DNA from: Aureimonas sp. AU12
Lineage (GTDB): Bacteria > Pseudomonadota > Alphaproteobacteria > Rhizobiales > Rhizobiaceae
Reading direction: 5' to 3'
DNA: 64,000 bases
Assembly (NCBI RefSeq): GCF_001463705.1
Contig: NZ_BBWH01000040.1
Coordinates: 62,001 to 126,000 of the forward strand
Shown here: in pieces, positions 28,489-38,391 of the stretch
How positions within the stretch are numbered: the stretch's first letter is position 1
Layout of the letters: each line of letters starts with the position of its first letter
Program-made: the position numbers and the translations under genes
The notes under the pieces: model-generated
Databases searched by the model: none
What the model was told of the DNA's origin: nothing
Seen by the model: the letters and a program-made list of their open reading frames with translations, nothing else

Positions 28489-29616
28489 ATGGCCACCGTC
28501 ACCCTCGCCGACATCCGCAAGAGCTACGGCGCGCTCGAGGTCGTGAAGGGCGTCGACCTGACGATCGCCGACCGCGAGTTCATCGTGCTCGTCGGCCCCT
28601 CGGGCTGCGGCAAGACCACGCTCCTGCGCATGATCGCGGGGCTGGAGACGATCACCTCGGGCGAGCTTTCGATCGACGGGCGGCGCGTCAACGAGGTGGA
28701 ACCGGACGCGCGGGGCCTTGCCATGGTGTTCCAGTCCTACGCGCTCTATCCTCACATGAGCGTCGCCGACAACATGGGCTTCGCGCTGCGCATGGCCGGG
28801 GTCGGCAAGGCCGAACGGGCGCGCAAGGTGGGGGACGCCGCCCGCATCCTCCAGCTCGAACCCTATCTCGAGCGCAAGCCCGGCCAGCTGTCGGGCGGTC
28901 AGCGTCAGCGCGTGGCCATCGGGCGCGCCATCGTGCGCTCGCCCAAGGTCTTCCTCTTCGACGAGCCCCTGTCCAATCTTGACGCGGCGCTGCGCATGCA
29001 GATGCGCATCGAACTCGCCCGGCTGCACCGCGAGCTCGATGCCACGATGATCTACGTCACCCACGATCAGGTCGAGGCGATGACGCTCGCCGACCGCATC
29101 GTCGTGGTCAATGGCGGGCGCATCGAGCAGGTGGGCGCGCCGATGGAGATCTACGCCTCCCCCGCCACCGCCTTCGTCGCCGGCTTCATCGGCGCTCCGA
29201 AGATGAACCTTCTCGCCGGGCGGCTGCTGCGCCTCGCCGGCGGCGCCGCGGTGCTTCTCGAAGACGGCACCACGATCCCGCTGCCGCTCGCGCCCCCGCT
29301 GGCCGAGGGCGAGGCGGTGACGCTCGGCGTGCGCCCCGAGGCGGTGAGCGTCTCGGCCGCCGGCCCGCTTCCCGGCCGCGTCACGGTGGTCGAGCATCTG
29401 GGCGGCGAGACGCTGACCCATGTCGAGATCGCCGGCAACCGGCTCGTCACCGTCAAGACCGCCGAGACCGCGCCGGCCGGCGTCGGCGAGGCCGTGCGCC
29501 TCGCCTTCGACCCGGCCCGCCTGCATCTCTTCGGTCCGGACGGGCGCGCCGTTCCCCTCCACAGCCCCGCGGCATCCGGCGCCGCGATCCCCCTTCGCAC
29601 ACGGAAGCACGACTGA
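28489..29616 (+). CDS. Polyol ABC transporter ATP-binding protein (SmoK/MalK/UgpC-like)
   Basis: A 375-residue cytoplasmic ATPase. Walker A is [13 protein letters not shown], the signature [16 protein letters not shown], Walker [13 protein letters not shown], and the switch histidine is in [12 protein letters not shown]-terminal TOBE/regulatory domain (about residues 240-360) is typical for CUT1 sugar importers. The stop overlaps the dehydrogenase start by one base (TGATG). Confidence 0.93.
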   Translation: MATVTLADIRKSYGALEVVKGVDLTIADREFIVLVGPSGCGKTTLLRMIAGLETITSGELSIDGRRVNEVEPDARGLAMVFQSYALYPHMSVADNMGFALRMAGVGKAERARKVGDAARILQLEPYLERKPGQLSGGQRQRVAIGRAIVRSPKVFLFDEPLSNLDAALRMQMRIELARLHRELDATMIYVTHDQVEAMTLADRIVVVNGGRIEQVGAPMEIYASPATAFVAGFIGAPKMNLLAGRLLRLAGGAAVLLEDGTTIPLPLAPPLAEGEAVTLGVRPEAVSVSAAGPLPGRVTVVEHLGGETLTHVEIAGNRLVTVKTAETAPAGVGEAVRLAFDPARLHLFGPDGRAVPLHSPAASGAAIPLRTRKHD

Positions 29617-30389
29617 TGTACAAGGACAAATACGACCTCACCGGCCGCGCCGCCTTCATCACCGGCGGCGGCCGCGGCATCGGGCTCTCGGCCGCCGAGG
29701 CCCTGCTCGAATGCGGCGCGACCGTCGTTCTCTCCGACCGCGACCCCGCCGTGCTCGAAGCCGGCCGGGCCGAGCTGGAGGCCAAGGGCTGGCGGGTGGA
29801 CACCGTGCCGCTCGACGTCACCGATTCCGCCGCCGTGGCCCGCGCGGCGGCCGCGGCCAACGAGCGCCACGGGGCGATCGACATCCTCGTCGCCAATGCC
29901 GGCATCGCCTGGCCCGATACGCCCGGCGAAAGCATGTCGGACGAGATCTGGCACAAGGTGGTCGATGTCGATCTCAACGGCTGCTACTGGTCGTGCCGCG
30001 AGTTTGGCCGCGCCATGCTGGCGCGCGGGCGCGGCTCGATCGTCACGATCGGCTCGATGTCGGGCCTCATCTCCAACAAGCCCCAGCGCCAGGTCCACTA
30101 CAACGCCGCCAAGGCCGGGGTGCACCACATGACCCGCTCGCTCGCCGGCGAATGGGCCGATCGCGGCGTGCGCGTCAACGCCATCGCGCCGACCTATGTC
30201 GACACCGCCATGTCGCGCGGCGGCTTCACCGACGACGCGTTGTTCCCGGTCTGGATGGACAGCACCCCGATGCGGCGCGTGGCGCGGGCCGACGAGATCG
30301 CCTCGGCCATCCTCTTCCTCGCCGTCGACGCCTCCAGCGCCATGACCGGCTCCGTGGTGGTGGTGGATTGCGGCTACACGATCTGGTAG
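29616..30389 (+). CDS. Short-chain dehydrogenase/reductase, probable polyol dehydrogenase
   Basis: A 257-residue classical SDR. The cofactor motif is TGGGRGIGLS, the NAG motif is VANAGIAWPD, the catalytic serine is in IGSMSGLI, and the catalytic Y and K are in VHYNAAKAG. Such enzymes oxidise sorbitol, D-arabinitol or similar polyols to ketoses with NAD(P). Overlap with the transporter ATPase gene strongly supports that it acts on the imported polyol. The exact polyol and the regiochemistry cannot be read from sequence. Confidence 0.9.
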   Translation: MYKDKYDLTGRAAFITGGGRGIGLSAAEALLECGATVVLSDRDPAVLEAGRAELEAKGWRVDTVPLDVTDSAAVARAAAAANERHGAIDILVANAGIAWPDTPGESMSDEIWHKVVDVDLNGCYWSCREFGRAMLARGRGSIVTIGSMSGLISNKPQRQVHYNAAKAGVHHMTRSLAGEWADRGVRVNAIAPTYVDTAMSRGGFTDDALFPVWMDSTPMRRVARADEIASAILFLAVDASSAMTGSVVVVDCGYTIW

Positions 30390-30466
30390 CGCCGCTTCTT
30401 CTCCGTTACGCGTGAGGCTTCCCGGCGGGGTGGCAGACCGCTTCCATTCAAGGCGAGGAGCATCCC

Positions 30467-31360
30467 ATCGACGCCAACCCGGACCCCGAGGCCGAGCCCC
30501 CTGCCGAGCCGGCGAACGCGGCCACCGGTCCGGTCGCCACGCGACGGATCGAGATCATCCCGGCCAAGCGCCGGGCGATGATCCTCGAATATCTGCGCGT
30601 CAGCGGCACCGCCTCGATCCAGGAACTGACCGACGCGATCGGCGGCTCGCAATCGACCATCCGGCGCGACCTCGAGCACCTGACGGAGGGCGGCTATCTC
30701 GAACGCACCCATGGCGGCGCGCTGCTCGTGCCCCTCGCGCGCGCCACGTTCGAGCGCGAGCCCTCGCTCAACGCCCATTTCCAGCATGCCCAGAAGGCCG
30801 CCATCGGGGGGCTCGCCGCCTCGCGGCTGAAGGGCGGCGAGAGCGTCATCTTCGATTCCAGCTCCACCGTGATCGAGGCGGTGAAGGCGGCGGCGCTGCG
30901 CGACCTGACGCTGACGGTGGTGACGAACAACCTCGAGATCGCGCGGATCGGATCGAGCGTCCCGCGCTGGCGGGTCGTGTGCACCGGCGGCACGGTGCGG
31001 CCGGGCTCCGACATCATGCTCGGCGAACCCGGCGAATCCTTCTTCGAGACGATCCATGCCGACATCTGCTTCACCGGCACCTATGCCGTGACCGGCACGA
31101 TCCTGACGGACGCCTCGATGGAGGTCGCCTCGATCAAGCGCGCGATGATCCGCTCGGCGCGGCGCACGATCGTGCTCGCCGACAGCGCCAAGTTCCAGGC
31201 GCCGGCCTTCTGCACCTTCGCCACGCTCTCGCAGATCGCGGAGGTGATCACCGACGACGGCATCGACGCGGACGTGGCGGCGAGTCTTCGCGCCGGCGGC
31301 ACGATCCTGTCGATCGCGGATGTCCCGGCGGCGGGATCGTTGCCGCGCGACAGGGGCTAG
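30467..31360 (+). CDS. DeoR-family transcriptional regulator of the sugar locus (possible ATC start)
   Basis: An N-terminal DeoR winged helix-turn-helix (SIQELTDAIGGSQSTIRRDL, then THGGAL) is followed by a sugar-phosphate-sensing domain (VIFDSSSTVIEAV, TVVTNNLEIA, CTGGTVR). The first ATG in this frame is 30578, which would cut off the residues PAKRRA that normally open the domain. Upstream, codons from 30467 have G or C in nearly every third position, and GAGGAG lies six bases before an ATC at 30467. No ATG, GTG or TTG occurs in that stretch. Either ATC is the start, or one base is miscalled. Last gene of the polyol operon; probably its repressor. Confidence 0.85.
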   Translation: MDANPDPEAEPPAEPANAATGPVATRRIEIIPAKRRAMILEYLRVSGTASIQELTDAIGGSQSTIRRDLEHLTEGGYLERTHGGALLVPLARATFEREPSLNAHFQHAQKAAIGGLAASRLKGGESVIFDSSSTVIEAVKAAALRDLTLTVVTNNLEIARIGSSVPRWRVVCTGGTVRPGSDIMLGEPGESFFETIHADICFTGTYAVTGTILTDASMEVASIKRAMIRSARRTIVLADSAKFQAPAFCTFATLSQIAEVITDDGIDADVAASLRAGGTILSIADVPAAGSLPRDRG

Positions 31361-31370
31361 AGCATTAGCA

Positions 31371-31394
31371 GTGAAAGTCCGTGTCGGCTTTCAC
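31371..31394 (+). terminator. Hairpin between DeoR gene and convergent carbonic anhydrase gene
   Basis: GTGAAAG (31371-31377) with CTTTCAC (31388-31394), extended by CCG/CGG across a single bulged T, loop TGT. It serves the end of two convergent genes. No T-tract. Confidence 0.5.
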
Positions 31395-31413
31395 GCCCGG
31401 ACAATGCGTCGAA

Positions 31414-31935
31414 CTAGGCCGGCCGCAAACCAGCCGCGAAGCGTCGAGCGTTCGCGACATAGGTGCGGGCCGAGCGCCTGAGGCCCTCGATCGCCTCGGC
31501 GTCGAGCGCGCGCACGATCTTGGCGGGCACGCCGACCACGAGGCTGCCGTCCGGGATCGCCTTACCCTCGGTGACGAGTGCCCCGGCGCCGATGAGGCAG
31601 TCGCGCCCGATGCGCGCGCCGTTGAGAATGGTGGCGCCCATGCCGATCAGCGTGTTGTCGCCGATGCTGCAGCCGTGGACGATGGCGCGGTGGCCGATCG
31701 TGCAGCCCTCGCCGATCGCGACGGGGTGGCCGGGATCGGTGTGGATCATCACCATCTCCTGGATGTTGGTGCGCGCGCCCACCGTGATCGGCTCGTTGTC
31801 GCCGCGCAGCACCGCGCCGAACCAGACACCGACCTCGGCGCCGAGCACGACCTGCCCGATCACGTCGGCGCTCGGCGCGATCCAGCCGCCTTCGCCGATC
31901 TGCGGCGCCGCGTCGCCCAGCCGATAGATGCCCAT
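31414..31935 (-). CDS. Gamma-class carbonic anhydrase-like protein (PaaY/YrdA family)
   Basis: A 173-residue left-handed beta-helix protein made of hexapeptide repeats ([20 protein letters not shown] and later [13 protein letters not shown]). Metal-site histidines are seen in MIHTDPGHP and IGHRAIVHG. Family members form trimers with metal at subunit interfaces; some are carbonic anhydrases, others have unknown activity. ATG 31935 has GGGAA upstream. It is convergent with the DeoR gene and divergent from the Tad genes. Confidence 0.88.
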   Translation of the reverse strand: MGIYRLGDAAPQIGEGGWIAPSADVIGQVVLGAEVGVWFGAVLRGDNEPITVGARTNIQEMVMIHTDPGHPVAIGEGCTIGHRAIVHGCSIGDNTLIGMGATILNGARIGRDCLIGAGALVTEGKAIPDGSLVVGVPAKIVRALDAEAIEGLRRSARTYVANARRFAAGLRPA

Positions 31936-32124
31936 GGCGCTTCCCTCTTCTCTCTCGTCTTCGCCCGCATAGACGCATGCCGGTGCGCGTTCCTCAAGGA
32001 TCGAAGCGGCAGCCGACGCCGGAGAACCGCTCGATTCCATCGCGTCCGATCCAGTCTCCTCCAAAGCTTTAAGTGGATCACAAGCTTTGTCAGCAAAGCT
32101 GATGGTCGGGGAGACGAACGTCGA

Positions 32125-33468
32125 ATGATCCAGTTGCATCGCATGATGAGGAGGTTTGCCAAGGGAACGCGCGCCAGCATTCCCGTGATGACCGCGCTCC
32201 TCATGATCCCGATGACGCTCGCCGCCGGCGGGGCGGTGGATTTCGTCGCCCACGAGAAGATCCGCGTCGCGCTGCAGGATGCGCTCGACCGGGGCGTCCT
32301 CGCTGCCGCCTCGTTGACGCAGACCGAGGACCCCAAGGCGCTGATCACCAGCTATCTCAAATCGGTTCCCGGAAGCGCCAGGGCGGTTCTCACCATCAGT
32401 GAAGAGCGGCGCACCAACTTCCGCAAGATCTCGGCCAGCGTCTCGATCCCCTACGAGACGACGTTCCTGAGACTGGCCAAGTTGCAGGCCCTGAACGTCG
32501 CAGCCAACGCTACCGCCCAGGAGGCGCGGCAGAACATTGAGATGTCGATGGTCCTCGATATTTCCGGGTCGATGCTCGACAATGGCGGCATCTACCAGCT
32601 GAGGCCGGCGGCCAAGAGCTTTCTCGACATCGTCCTGAAGGAGGAGGTGCGACCGGTCACCTCGGTGTCCATCGTTCCGTTCGCGGGAACTGTGAACCTG
32701 CGCAAGGGTGTCTTCGACCTCTTCGCCGGGCCCGCCTACCTGCGCAAGCACGGCTACTCGTCCTGCTTCGAGATGCTCGACGCCGACTTCTCGCCGGGGA
32801 CGCCGGCCTTCGCGCTGCGCGATCAGGTGCCGCACTTCACCTATTACAACTACAACGTCGCGGGAAAGCAGCCGTGGTGGTGCCCGACCGACGACGCTGC
32901 GATCACCTATCCGACGAACGATCTCACCTATCTCAAGGCGCAGATCGAGGCGCTGCGGCCCTTCGACGGAACCGGTACGGCCTACGGGATGAAATGGGCC
33001 GAACTCCTGCTCAATCCCTCGATGCGGGAGTCGATGAAGACGATCGGCGACAAGAACCTCGCCCCGATCCCCTCGGCCTTCCGGAGCCGCCCGGCCGCCT
33101 TCGACGACAAGGACACGCTGAAGTTCATCGTGCTCATGACCGACGGGCAGATCGGCTTCCAGCCGCGGACCAATGTCGGGACCTACGTCCTCACCGACCG
33201 CAACGCCAAGGACAGCGGCTACCACCGCGTCCCCGACCTCTACAGCGATACGCAGGCGATCGCCTTCTACAAGCGGGTCTGCACCTACGCCAAGAAGGAG
33301 GGGATCGTCATCTTCACCATCGCCTTCAAGGTGACGCCGGAGATTGCCGCCAACATCGCCACCTGCGCCAGCGATCCGTCCTACGCCTACAAGGTCGACG
33401 GGCTCGACATGGGTTCGGCCTTCCAGTCCATCGCCACGACGATGCAGAAGATCCGGCTGGTGAACTGA
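32125..33468 (+). CDS. TadG-like pilus-associated protein with von Willebrand factor A domain
   Basis: A 447-residue protein. An N-terminal membrane helix ([20 protein letters not shown]) with a Tad-like entry is followed by a periplasmic VWA domain whose metal-binding DxSxS is DISGSM (D145). A long insert with paired cysteines and aromatic residues precedes [11 protein letters not shown]. TadG proteins belong to the tight-adherence (Flp pilus) system. ATG 32125 has GGGGAG 11 bases upstream. Two TadE-like genes follow with overlapping codons. No Tad ATPase, secretin or Flp pilin gene is in this window. Confidence 0.85.
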   Translation: MIQLHRMMRRFAKGTRASIPVMTALLMIPMTLAAGGAVDFVAHEKIRVALQDALDRGVLAAASLTQTEDPKALITSYLKSVPGSARAVLTISEERRTNFRKISASVSIPYETTFLRLAKLQALNVAANATAQEARQNIEMSMVLDISGSMLDNGGIYQLRPAAKSFLDIVLKEEVRPVTSVSIVPFAGTVNLRKGVFDLFAGPAYLRKHGYSSCFEMLDADFSPGTPAFALRDQVPHFTYYNYNVAGKQPWWCPTDDAAITYPTNDLTYLKAQIEALRPFDGTGTAYGMKWAELLLNPSMRESMKTIGDKNLAPIPSAFRSRPAAFDDKDTLKFIVLMTDGQIGFQPRTNVGTYVLTDRNAKDSGYHRVPDLYSDTQAIAFYKRVCTYAKKEGIVIFTIAFKVTPEIAANIATCASDPSYAYKVDGLDMGSAFQSIATTMQKIRLVN

Positions 33469-34001
33469 TGCGCGGCTGCTTCACGGTCCGAACCGCGCTG
33501 GGCGACCGTTCCGGGGTCACCGCCCTCGAATTCGCGCTCGTCGCCCCGCTCTTCCTCGGTCTCGTCTTCTCAACCTTCGAGGCCGGCTGGATGATGACGA
33601 AGGCGACCCTGCTCGATCGGGCCCTCGACGTGACCGTGCGCGACATTCGCATCGGCGGCACCGGGGCGCCGCAGACGCAGAGCGAGATTCGCGACGCCGT
33701 GTGCGCCGAAGCTCTCGTCTTTCTCGATTGCGCGAAGTCGCTGACGATCGAGATGAATCCGGTCACGACGGCGGCCGACTTTCCTTCCACCGCCGCGACC
33801 TGCATCGATCGAGGCGCCGCGGTGCAGCCGGTGGTGAACTTCCGGGCGGCGCAACGGTCCGCGACCGTGTTCATCCGCGCCTGCGTCGTCTCCGATCCGC
33901 TGACCCCGCTTCTGGGACTGGCCTTGCACCTGCCGAAGGACTCGCGCGGCGGCTACCGCCTCGAGTCCTCGGGCGCCTTCGTTGCGGAACCCAGCACGTG
34001 A
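33468..34001 (+). CDS. TadE-like pseudopilin
   Basis: A 177-residue protein that starts on the TGATG overlap with the TadG stop. The N-terminus has the TadE pattern: a short basic leader, then [20 protein letters not shown], where the glutamate near the start of the helix is the prepilin-like position. The periplasmic part carries four cysteines. It is probably processed by a TadV-type peptidase encoded elsewhere. Confidence 0.85.
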   Translation: MRGCFTVRTALGDRSGVTALEFALVAPLFLGLVFSTFEAGWMMTKATLLDRALDVTVRDIRIGGTGAPQTQSEIRDAVCAEALVFLDCAKSLTIEMNPVTTAADFPSTAATCIDRGAAVQPVVNFRAAQRSATVFIRACVVSDPLTPLLGLALHLPKDSRGGYRLESSGAFVAEPST

Positions 34002-34537
34002 TCGTGCCGCTTCTCCGCCTCGCCACGCGCGTCTGGCACGACAGGCGAGCCGTGGCGGGCATCGAGTTCGCGATCATCGGGCCGGTGGTCGTCGCCCTCC
34101 TCCTTGGCTGCGTCACGCTCTTCGCGCTATTCCGCGGCTCGCAGGACGCCGAGAAGGCGACCTTCACCGTCGCCGACATCGTGTCGCGCCAGACCAGCGT
34201 GAGCACCGCCTTCCTCGATACCCAGCACGCCCTGTTCCAGCGCATGCTCTCGGACGGCTCGACCGACAAGGGGTTTCGCATCAGCAGCATCCGGCGGGTC
34301 GGCACCGGCTTCACCGTGGCCTGGTCCTACGCGGTGGCGCCGCTCAACCCGTTGCAGGCGGCGGATATTCCGCTCGCCCAGTTGCCGCTCGTCGCCGACG
34401 GCGACTCGCTCGTGCTGGTGGAGACCCGCGTGCCCTTCGCGCCGATCTTCGCGGTGGCGGGCGTGTCGGGCGGCGAGCATCGCAACCTCGCCGCCAACCG
34501 GCCGCGCTTCACCGCCTCGATCGCCAAGTCGGACTAG
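33998..34537 (+). CDS. TadE/TadF-like pseudopilin
   Basis: A 179-residue protein with GTG start overlapping the previous stop (GTGA). The prepilin-like segment is AVAGIEFAIIGPVVVALLLG. It completes a TadG-TadE-TadE trio transcribed together. Probably a minor subunit of a Tad surface structure, by family only. Confidence 0.82.
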   Translation: MIVPLLRLATRVWHDRRAVAGIEFAIIGPVVVALLLGCVTLFALFRGSQDAEKATFTVADIVSRQTSVSTAFLDTQHALFQRMLSDGSTDKGFRISSIRRVGTGFTVAWSYAVAPLNPLQAADIPLAQLPLVADGDSLVLVETRVPFAPIFAVAGVSGGEHRNLAANRPRFTASIAKSD

Positions 34538-34550
34538 CGCCCGTCTTCGC

Positions 34551-34569
34551 GCGGGTTGCGAGAACCCGC
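34551..34569 (+). terminator. Hairpin after the TadE pair
   Basis: GCGGGTT (34551-34557), loop GCGAG, AACCCGC (34563-34569). Seven perfect base pairs, no T-tract. Confidence 0.4.
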
Positions 34570-34644
34570 AAGAGATCGGTCGCGCACGGCCGAAATGTCC
34601 TGTAGAGAAGGGCCATCGCCCGCTTATCCTCGACGAGATCCATC

Positions 34645-36483
34645 TTGCACGGCACCCACGACGAACGCCGCATCGAAGACGAGATCCACCAGAGCGGGCC
34701 TTCGACCGATCCGTTCGCCTCCGCCGTGCGGGCGACGCGCATGCCGATGGTCATCACCGACCCGGCCAAGACCGACAACCCGATCGTCTTCATCAACGAC
34801 GCGTTCACCAAGCTCACGGGCTATGCCCGCGAGGAGGTTCTCGGCCACAATTGCCGTTTCCTGCAGGGACCCGACACCGATCCGGACGTGATCGCCTCCA
34901 TCCGTTCGGCGACGGCGCGGCGCGAGCCGATCGAGACGGAGATCCTGAACTACCGCAAGGACGGCACCACGTTCTGGAACCGCGTCCTCGTCTCGCCGGT
35001 CTTCGACGAGGCCGGCAAGCTCGCCTATTTCTTCGCATCGCAGTTCGACGTGACGCGCGAGCGCGAGCAGCTGAGCGAGGCGCAGGCCGGCCGCGCACAA
35101 CTGGCGAGCGAGATCGCACGCCGCATGGACGAGTTGACCCGCAGCGAAGACCGCTTGCGCTTCACGCTGAAGGCCGGACGGCTCGGCGCCTGGACGCTCG
35201 ATCTCGCAACCCACCGGCTGGAAGCCTCGGCGCTGTGCAAGCGCAATTTCGGCCGGCAGGACGACGCCGTCCTGACCTACGAGGACCTGCTGCACATCAT
35301 CCATCCCGGCGACCTGCAGGTCTGGGAGCTTGCGGTGGCGACCTCGCTGATGCCGCCGGGCGAACTGGAGGTCGAGTTCCGGGTGCCCTTGCCCGGCGGC
35401 GAGATCCGCTGGGTCGAGATGCGCGGCCAGACGAGCTTTGCCGAGGACGGGACGGCGGGGTCCCTCGTCGGCGTCTCCCTCGACATCACCGACCGCAAGC
35501 GGGCCGAGGCCGATCTCCAGGAATTGCAGAACCGGCGAAACCTCGCGGTGGCGGTCGGCGACGTCGGCATCTTCGACATCGACCTCGTGAAGCGGTCTTT
35601 GTTCTGGGACGAGCAGGTCCGCCGCTTCTACGGGGTGGCGCCGGGCCGCACGCTGGACATGGCGATAGCCGTGACCGCCGCCCATCCCGCCGACCGGCCG
35701 ATGATCGACCGGCTGGTGCTCGACCTCAAGGCCGGACGCCTCGACGAGATCGACGCGCAGTACCGGGTGATCGGCGTCGACGACGGCGTGCTGCGCCACG
35801 TCTACATCAAGGGCCGGGTCGTGAAGGACGCGGCCGGCCAAGCGGTGCGGCTGGTCGGCGCGGTGCGCGACGTGACCGACCGCGTGCTCGCCGAGGACCA
35901 GCGCCTCTTCCTCAATGCCGAGCTCGCGCATCGCCTGAAGAACACGCTCGCCATCGTGCAGTCGATCGCCAACCAGACCCTGCGCCTCGCCACCGACACC
36001 GAGGTCGGACGCCTCGCGCTCAACCGCCGCATCCAGGCGCTGTCGACCGCGCACGACATCCTGCTGTCGGGCCATCGCGACGCTGCCGCCATCCGCAACG
36101 TTCTGGAGGGCGCGGTGTCGCTCCACGACATTGCCGGGCAGATCGACATGAAGGGTCCCGACGTGGCGCTCGGCGCGCAGGACTCCCTGTCGCTGGCACT
36201 CGTCGTCCACGAGCTCGCCACGAACGCCCTGAAATACGGCGCGCTGTCGAACCCCGACGGACGCGTGCTCATCGAGTGGGCCATGATCGGCTCGGGAGAG
36301 GCCGCACAACCGGTGCTGCAGATCGACTGGAAGGAAACCGGCGGTCCTCCGGTCGAGACCCCCTCGCGCCAAGGCTTCGGCAGCCGCCTGATCCGCGCTG
36401 GGCTCTCGGCGGGATCGTCGACGCTGGATTACGAGCCGGACGGCCTGCGCTGCCGTCTCGTGGCGACGCTGTCGCAGGGCTGA
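34645..36483 (+). CDS. LOV-domain blue-light HWE-type histidine kinase
   Basis: 612 residues with TTG start. A LOV domain at about residues 24-135 has GHNCRFLQG with C70 as the expected flavin-adduct cysteine. Two further PAS-like segments follow (about 155-285 and 290-415). The HWE kinase has H429 in [19 protein letters not shown], the N-box region [16 protein letters not shown], and the W-x-E motif [11 protein letters not shown]. The order resembles the LOV-HWE kinases of Brucella and Erythrobacter, which link blue light to stress or virulence outputs, with extra PAS domains. No adjacent regulator gene forms an obvious pair; RegA is convergent. Confidence 0.92.
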   Translation: MHGTHDERRIEDEIHQSGPSTDPFASAVRATRMPMVITDPAKTDNPIVFINDAFTKLTGYAREEVLGHNCRFLQGPDTDPDVIASIRSATARREPIETEILNYRKDGTTFWNRVLVSPVFDEAGKLAYFFASQFDVTREREQLSEAQAGRAQLASEIARRMDELTRSEDRLRFTLKAGRLGAWTLDLATHRLEASALCKRNFGRQDDAVLTYEDLLHIIHPGDLQVWELAVATSLMPPGELEVEFRVPLPGGEIRWVEMRGQTSFAEDGTAGSLVGVSLDITDRKRAEADLQELQNRRNLAVAVGDVGIFDIDLVKRSLFWDEQVRRFYGVAPGRTLDMAIAVTAAHPADRPMIDRLVLDLKAGRLDEIDAQYRVIGVDDGVLRHVYIKGRVVKDAAGQAVRLVGAVRDVTDRVLAEDQRLFLNAELAHRLKNTLAIVQSIANQTLRLATDTEVGRLALNRRIQALSTAHDILLSGHRDAAAIRNVLEGAVSLHDIAGQIDMKGPDVALGAQDSLSLALVVHELATNALKYGALSNPDGRVLIEWAMIGSGEAAQPVLQIDWKETGGPPVETPSRQGFGSRLIRAGLSAGSSTLDYEPDGLRCRLVATLSQG

Positions 36484-36485
36484 GC

Positions 36486-37019
36486 CTACTTCACCTGCCG
36501 CTTCTCGAGCTTTCGCGCCAGCGTGCGCCGATGCATGCCGAGCCGGCGCGCGGCCTCCGAGATGTTGAACTCGGTCTCCACCAGAACCTCGTGGATATGC
36601 TCCCACTCGAGCGTCTTGATTGAGGTCGGGCGCTCGGTGAGAGGCACGCGCACGTCCCCTTCCGCCTTCGAGAAGGCCGCCTCGATGTCGTCGGTGTTGG
36701 AAGGCTTGGCGAGATAGTGGCAGGCACCGAGCTTGATCGCCTCGACGGCGGTGGCGATCGAGGCGAAACCGGTGAGCACCACGATGAGCGTCGCGGGATC
36801 GTGGGCGTGGAGCGTTCGCACGCAGGCGAGACCCGAGGACGTCGCGAGCTTGAGGTCCACCACGGCATAGCCGGGCGTGCGGCGGGCGAGAAGCGCCGCG
36901 AGATCGTCGGGCGTTGCCGCCACCTCCACCTCGTAGCCGCGGCGCTCGAAGGAGCGCTTGAGCGAGGCAGCGAAGACCGCATCGTCGTCCACCACCACGA
37001 GAAAGCGTTCACGCGTCAT
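36486..37019 (-). CDS. regA: RegA/ActR/PrrA redox response regulator
   Basis: 177 residues: a receiver domain with D11-D13 and phosphoacceptor D55 in YAVVDLKL, a proline-containing linker, and a C-terminal Fis-type helix-turn-helix NISEAARRLGMHRRTLARKL, which is characteristic of RegA. ATG 37019 has GAGGAGGA upstream and overlaps the regB end by 11 bases; a longer start at 37034 is possible. In relatives it controls respiratory oxidases, nitrogen and carbon fixation genes in response to redox. It lies at the end of the cyo-SURF1-regB operon, so it probably regulates its own operon. Confidence 0.93.
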   Translation of the reverse strand: MTRERFLVVVDDDAVFAASLKRSFERRGYEVEVAATPDDLAALLARRTPGYAVVDLKLATSSGLACVRTLHAHDPATLIVVLTGFASIATAVEAIKLGACHYLAKPSNTDDIEAAFSKAEGDVRVPLTERPTSIKTLEWEHIHEVLVETEFNISEAARRLGMHRRTLARKLEKRQVK

Positions 37020-38391
37020 CGCCGTCCTCCTCATCCTCGATCACGAGCGCGGCGAGCGGCAGTCGCATCTCGATCTCGGCCCCGCCGCTCTCGCGGTTGC
37101 GCGCGGCGACGACGCCGCCGAGCTTGCGCACGACGTTGAAGACGAGGAACAGGCCGAGGCCTGCGGCGCGCCGGTCTTTCGTCGACTGATAGGGTCGGCC
37201 GATCTGCGAAAGGATCTCGGGCGCGAAGCCCGGTCCCCGGTCGGTCACGCGCAGGACCAGGGTCTCGCCGTCGCGCGAGGCGGCGAAGCACAGCCAGTCC
37301 GGCGAGACCTCGAACGCGTTGTCGAGGACGTTGAAGACGCCCTGGCGGAGCGTCGATTCCGAGACGATCGGCAGGTCTTCGTCGAAGCCGTTCTCGTAGA
37401 CGAGCCGCGCCTGCGGGCGCGTCGCCCCCCAGTCGGCGGCCAGCCCGTCGAGAAAGGCGAACATGGTGGTGACGGCTGCCGACTCGCCGCGCGCCTCGCC
37501 CGCCGCCAGCAGCACCCCCGTCACGATCGACTTGCAGCGCGCGACCTCGGCGCGCATCGCCTCGATCTCGCCGGCGAGTTCGGGATCGGCGGTGAGCTGG
37601 GGCATGCGCTGCCAGTCGCCGAGAATGATCGAGAGCGTCGAGAGCGGCGTGCCCAGTTCGTGCGCGGCGCCAGACGCCAGAAGCCCCATACGCACGATGT
37701 GATCCTCCTCGGCGGCGCGCTGTCGCAGGTAGGCGAGACGCTCGTCGCGCTCGCGCGCATTGCGGTTGATGCGGGTGACGAACACCACGAGCAGCACCGA
37801 ATTGATGACGAAGCAGATGAGCATGCCCAAGGTGTGCGGGCTGAGGAGACCGTAGCCCTGCGCCTCGAGCAGGTCGAGCGGCCGGTGGAAGCGCGACAGG
37901 GCAGCAAAGCAGAGGATGGCGAAGCCGACGAGCGCCCCCATCGACCAGGCTTCGAGCAGCACCGCCCCGAGCGTCACCTGGAGGAGGTAGAGGGGCGTGA
38001 ACGGGTTGTCGGTGCCGCCGCTGAGATAGAGCTGCACGGTGAGCCCGGCGACGTCGAAGAGGAGCGCGGCGAAGAGTTCGAGCGGGGTGACGCGGGTGCG
38101 CCGGTAGAGGCGCAGGAGGCTGGCGAGATTGAGGGAGATCAGCGCCCCGATCACCGCCGCCATCGGCGCCATCGGCAGTTCGGTGCCGAAGCCGTATCGC
38201 ACCACGAGGATGCTGAGGATCTGGCCGGCCACCGCGATCCAGCGAAGCTGGATCAGCAGCAGGAGGTTCTTGCGCCCGGTGTGGTCGATCGCCGAGGTGA
38301 CGACGGGGGCGGAGCGGCGCTGGGAAGCGTCCGCGAAGACGCGTGCCAGCGCCTCGCGCCACGGGGCCGGCGCCGGATCGGCGGCGCTCAC
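37009..38391 (-). CDS. regB: RegB/ActS/PrrB redox-sensing histidine kinase
   Basis: 460 residues with six membrane helices in the N-terminal part. The quinone-sensing motif GGTDNPF is intact. The H-box GAAHELGTPLSTL is typical of RegB, and the cysteine in EVARCKSIV corresponds to the redox-active cysteine described in Rhodobacter RegB. The ATPase domain shows VLDNAFEVSP and DRGPGFAPE. GTG 38391 overlaps the SURF1 stop (GTGA). It should report the state of the quinone pool that the co-encoded quinol oxidase drains. Confidence 0.93.
   Translation of the reverse strand: MSAADPAPAPWREALARVFADASQRRSAPVVTSAIDHTGRKNLLLLIQLRWIAVAGQILSILVVRYGFGTELPMAPMAAVIGALISLNLASLLRLYRRTRVTPLELFAALLFDVAGLTVQLYLSGGTDNPFTPLYLLQVTLGAVLLEAWSMGALVGFAILCFAALSRFHRPLDLLEAQGYGLLSPHTLGMLICFVINSVLLVVFVTRINRNARERDERLAYLRQRAAEEDHIVRMGLLASGAAHELGTPLSTLSIILGDWQRMPQLTADPELAGEIEAMRAEVARCKSIVTGVLLAAGEARGESAAVTTMFAFLDGLAADWGATRPQARLVYENGFDEDLPIVSESTLRQGVFNVLDNAFEVSPDWLCFAASRDGETLVLRVTDRGPGFAPEILSQIGRPYQSTKDRRAAGLGLFLVFNVVRKLGGVVAARNRESGGAEIEMRLPLAALVIEDEEDGDDA

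Noticed and set aside
26731-29610. 959-codon open frame antisense to the polyol transporter
   Set aside because: A typical high-GC shadow: Glu/Arg/His/Gly-rich translation with no domain, exactly opposite well-supported permease and ATPase genes.
31381-32124. Long in-frame extension of the TadG gene
   Set aside because: It would run antisense through the carbonic anhydrase gene; a proper start and leader helix lie at 32125.
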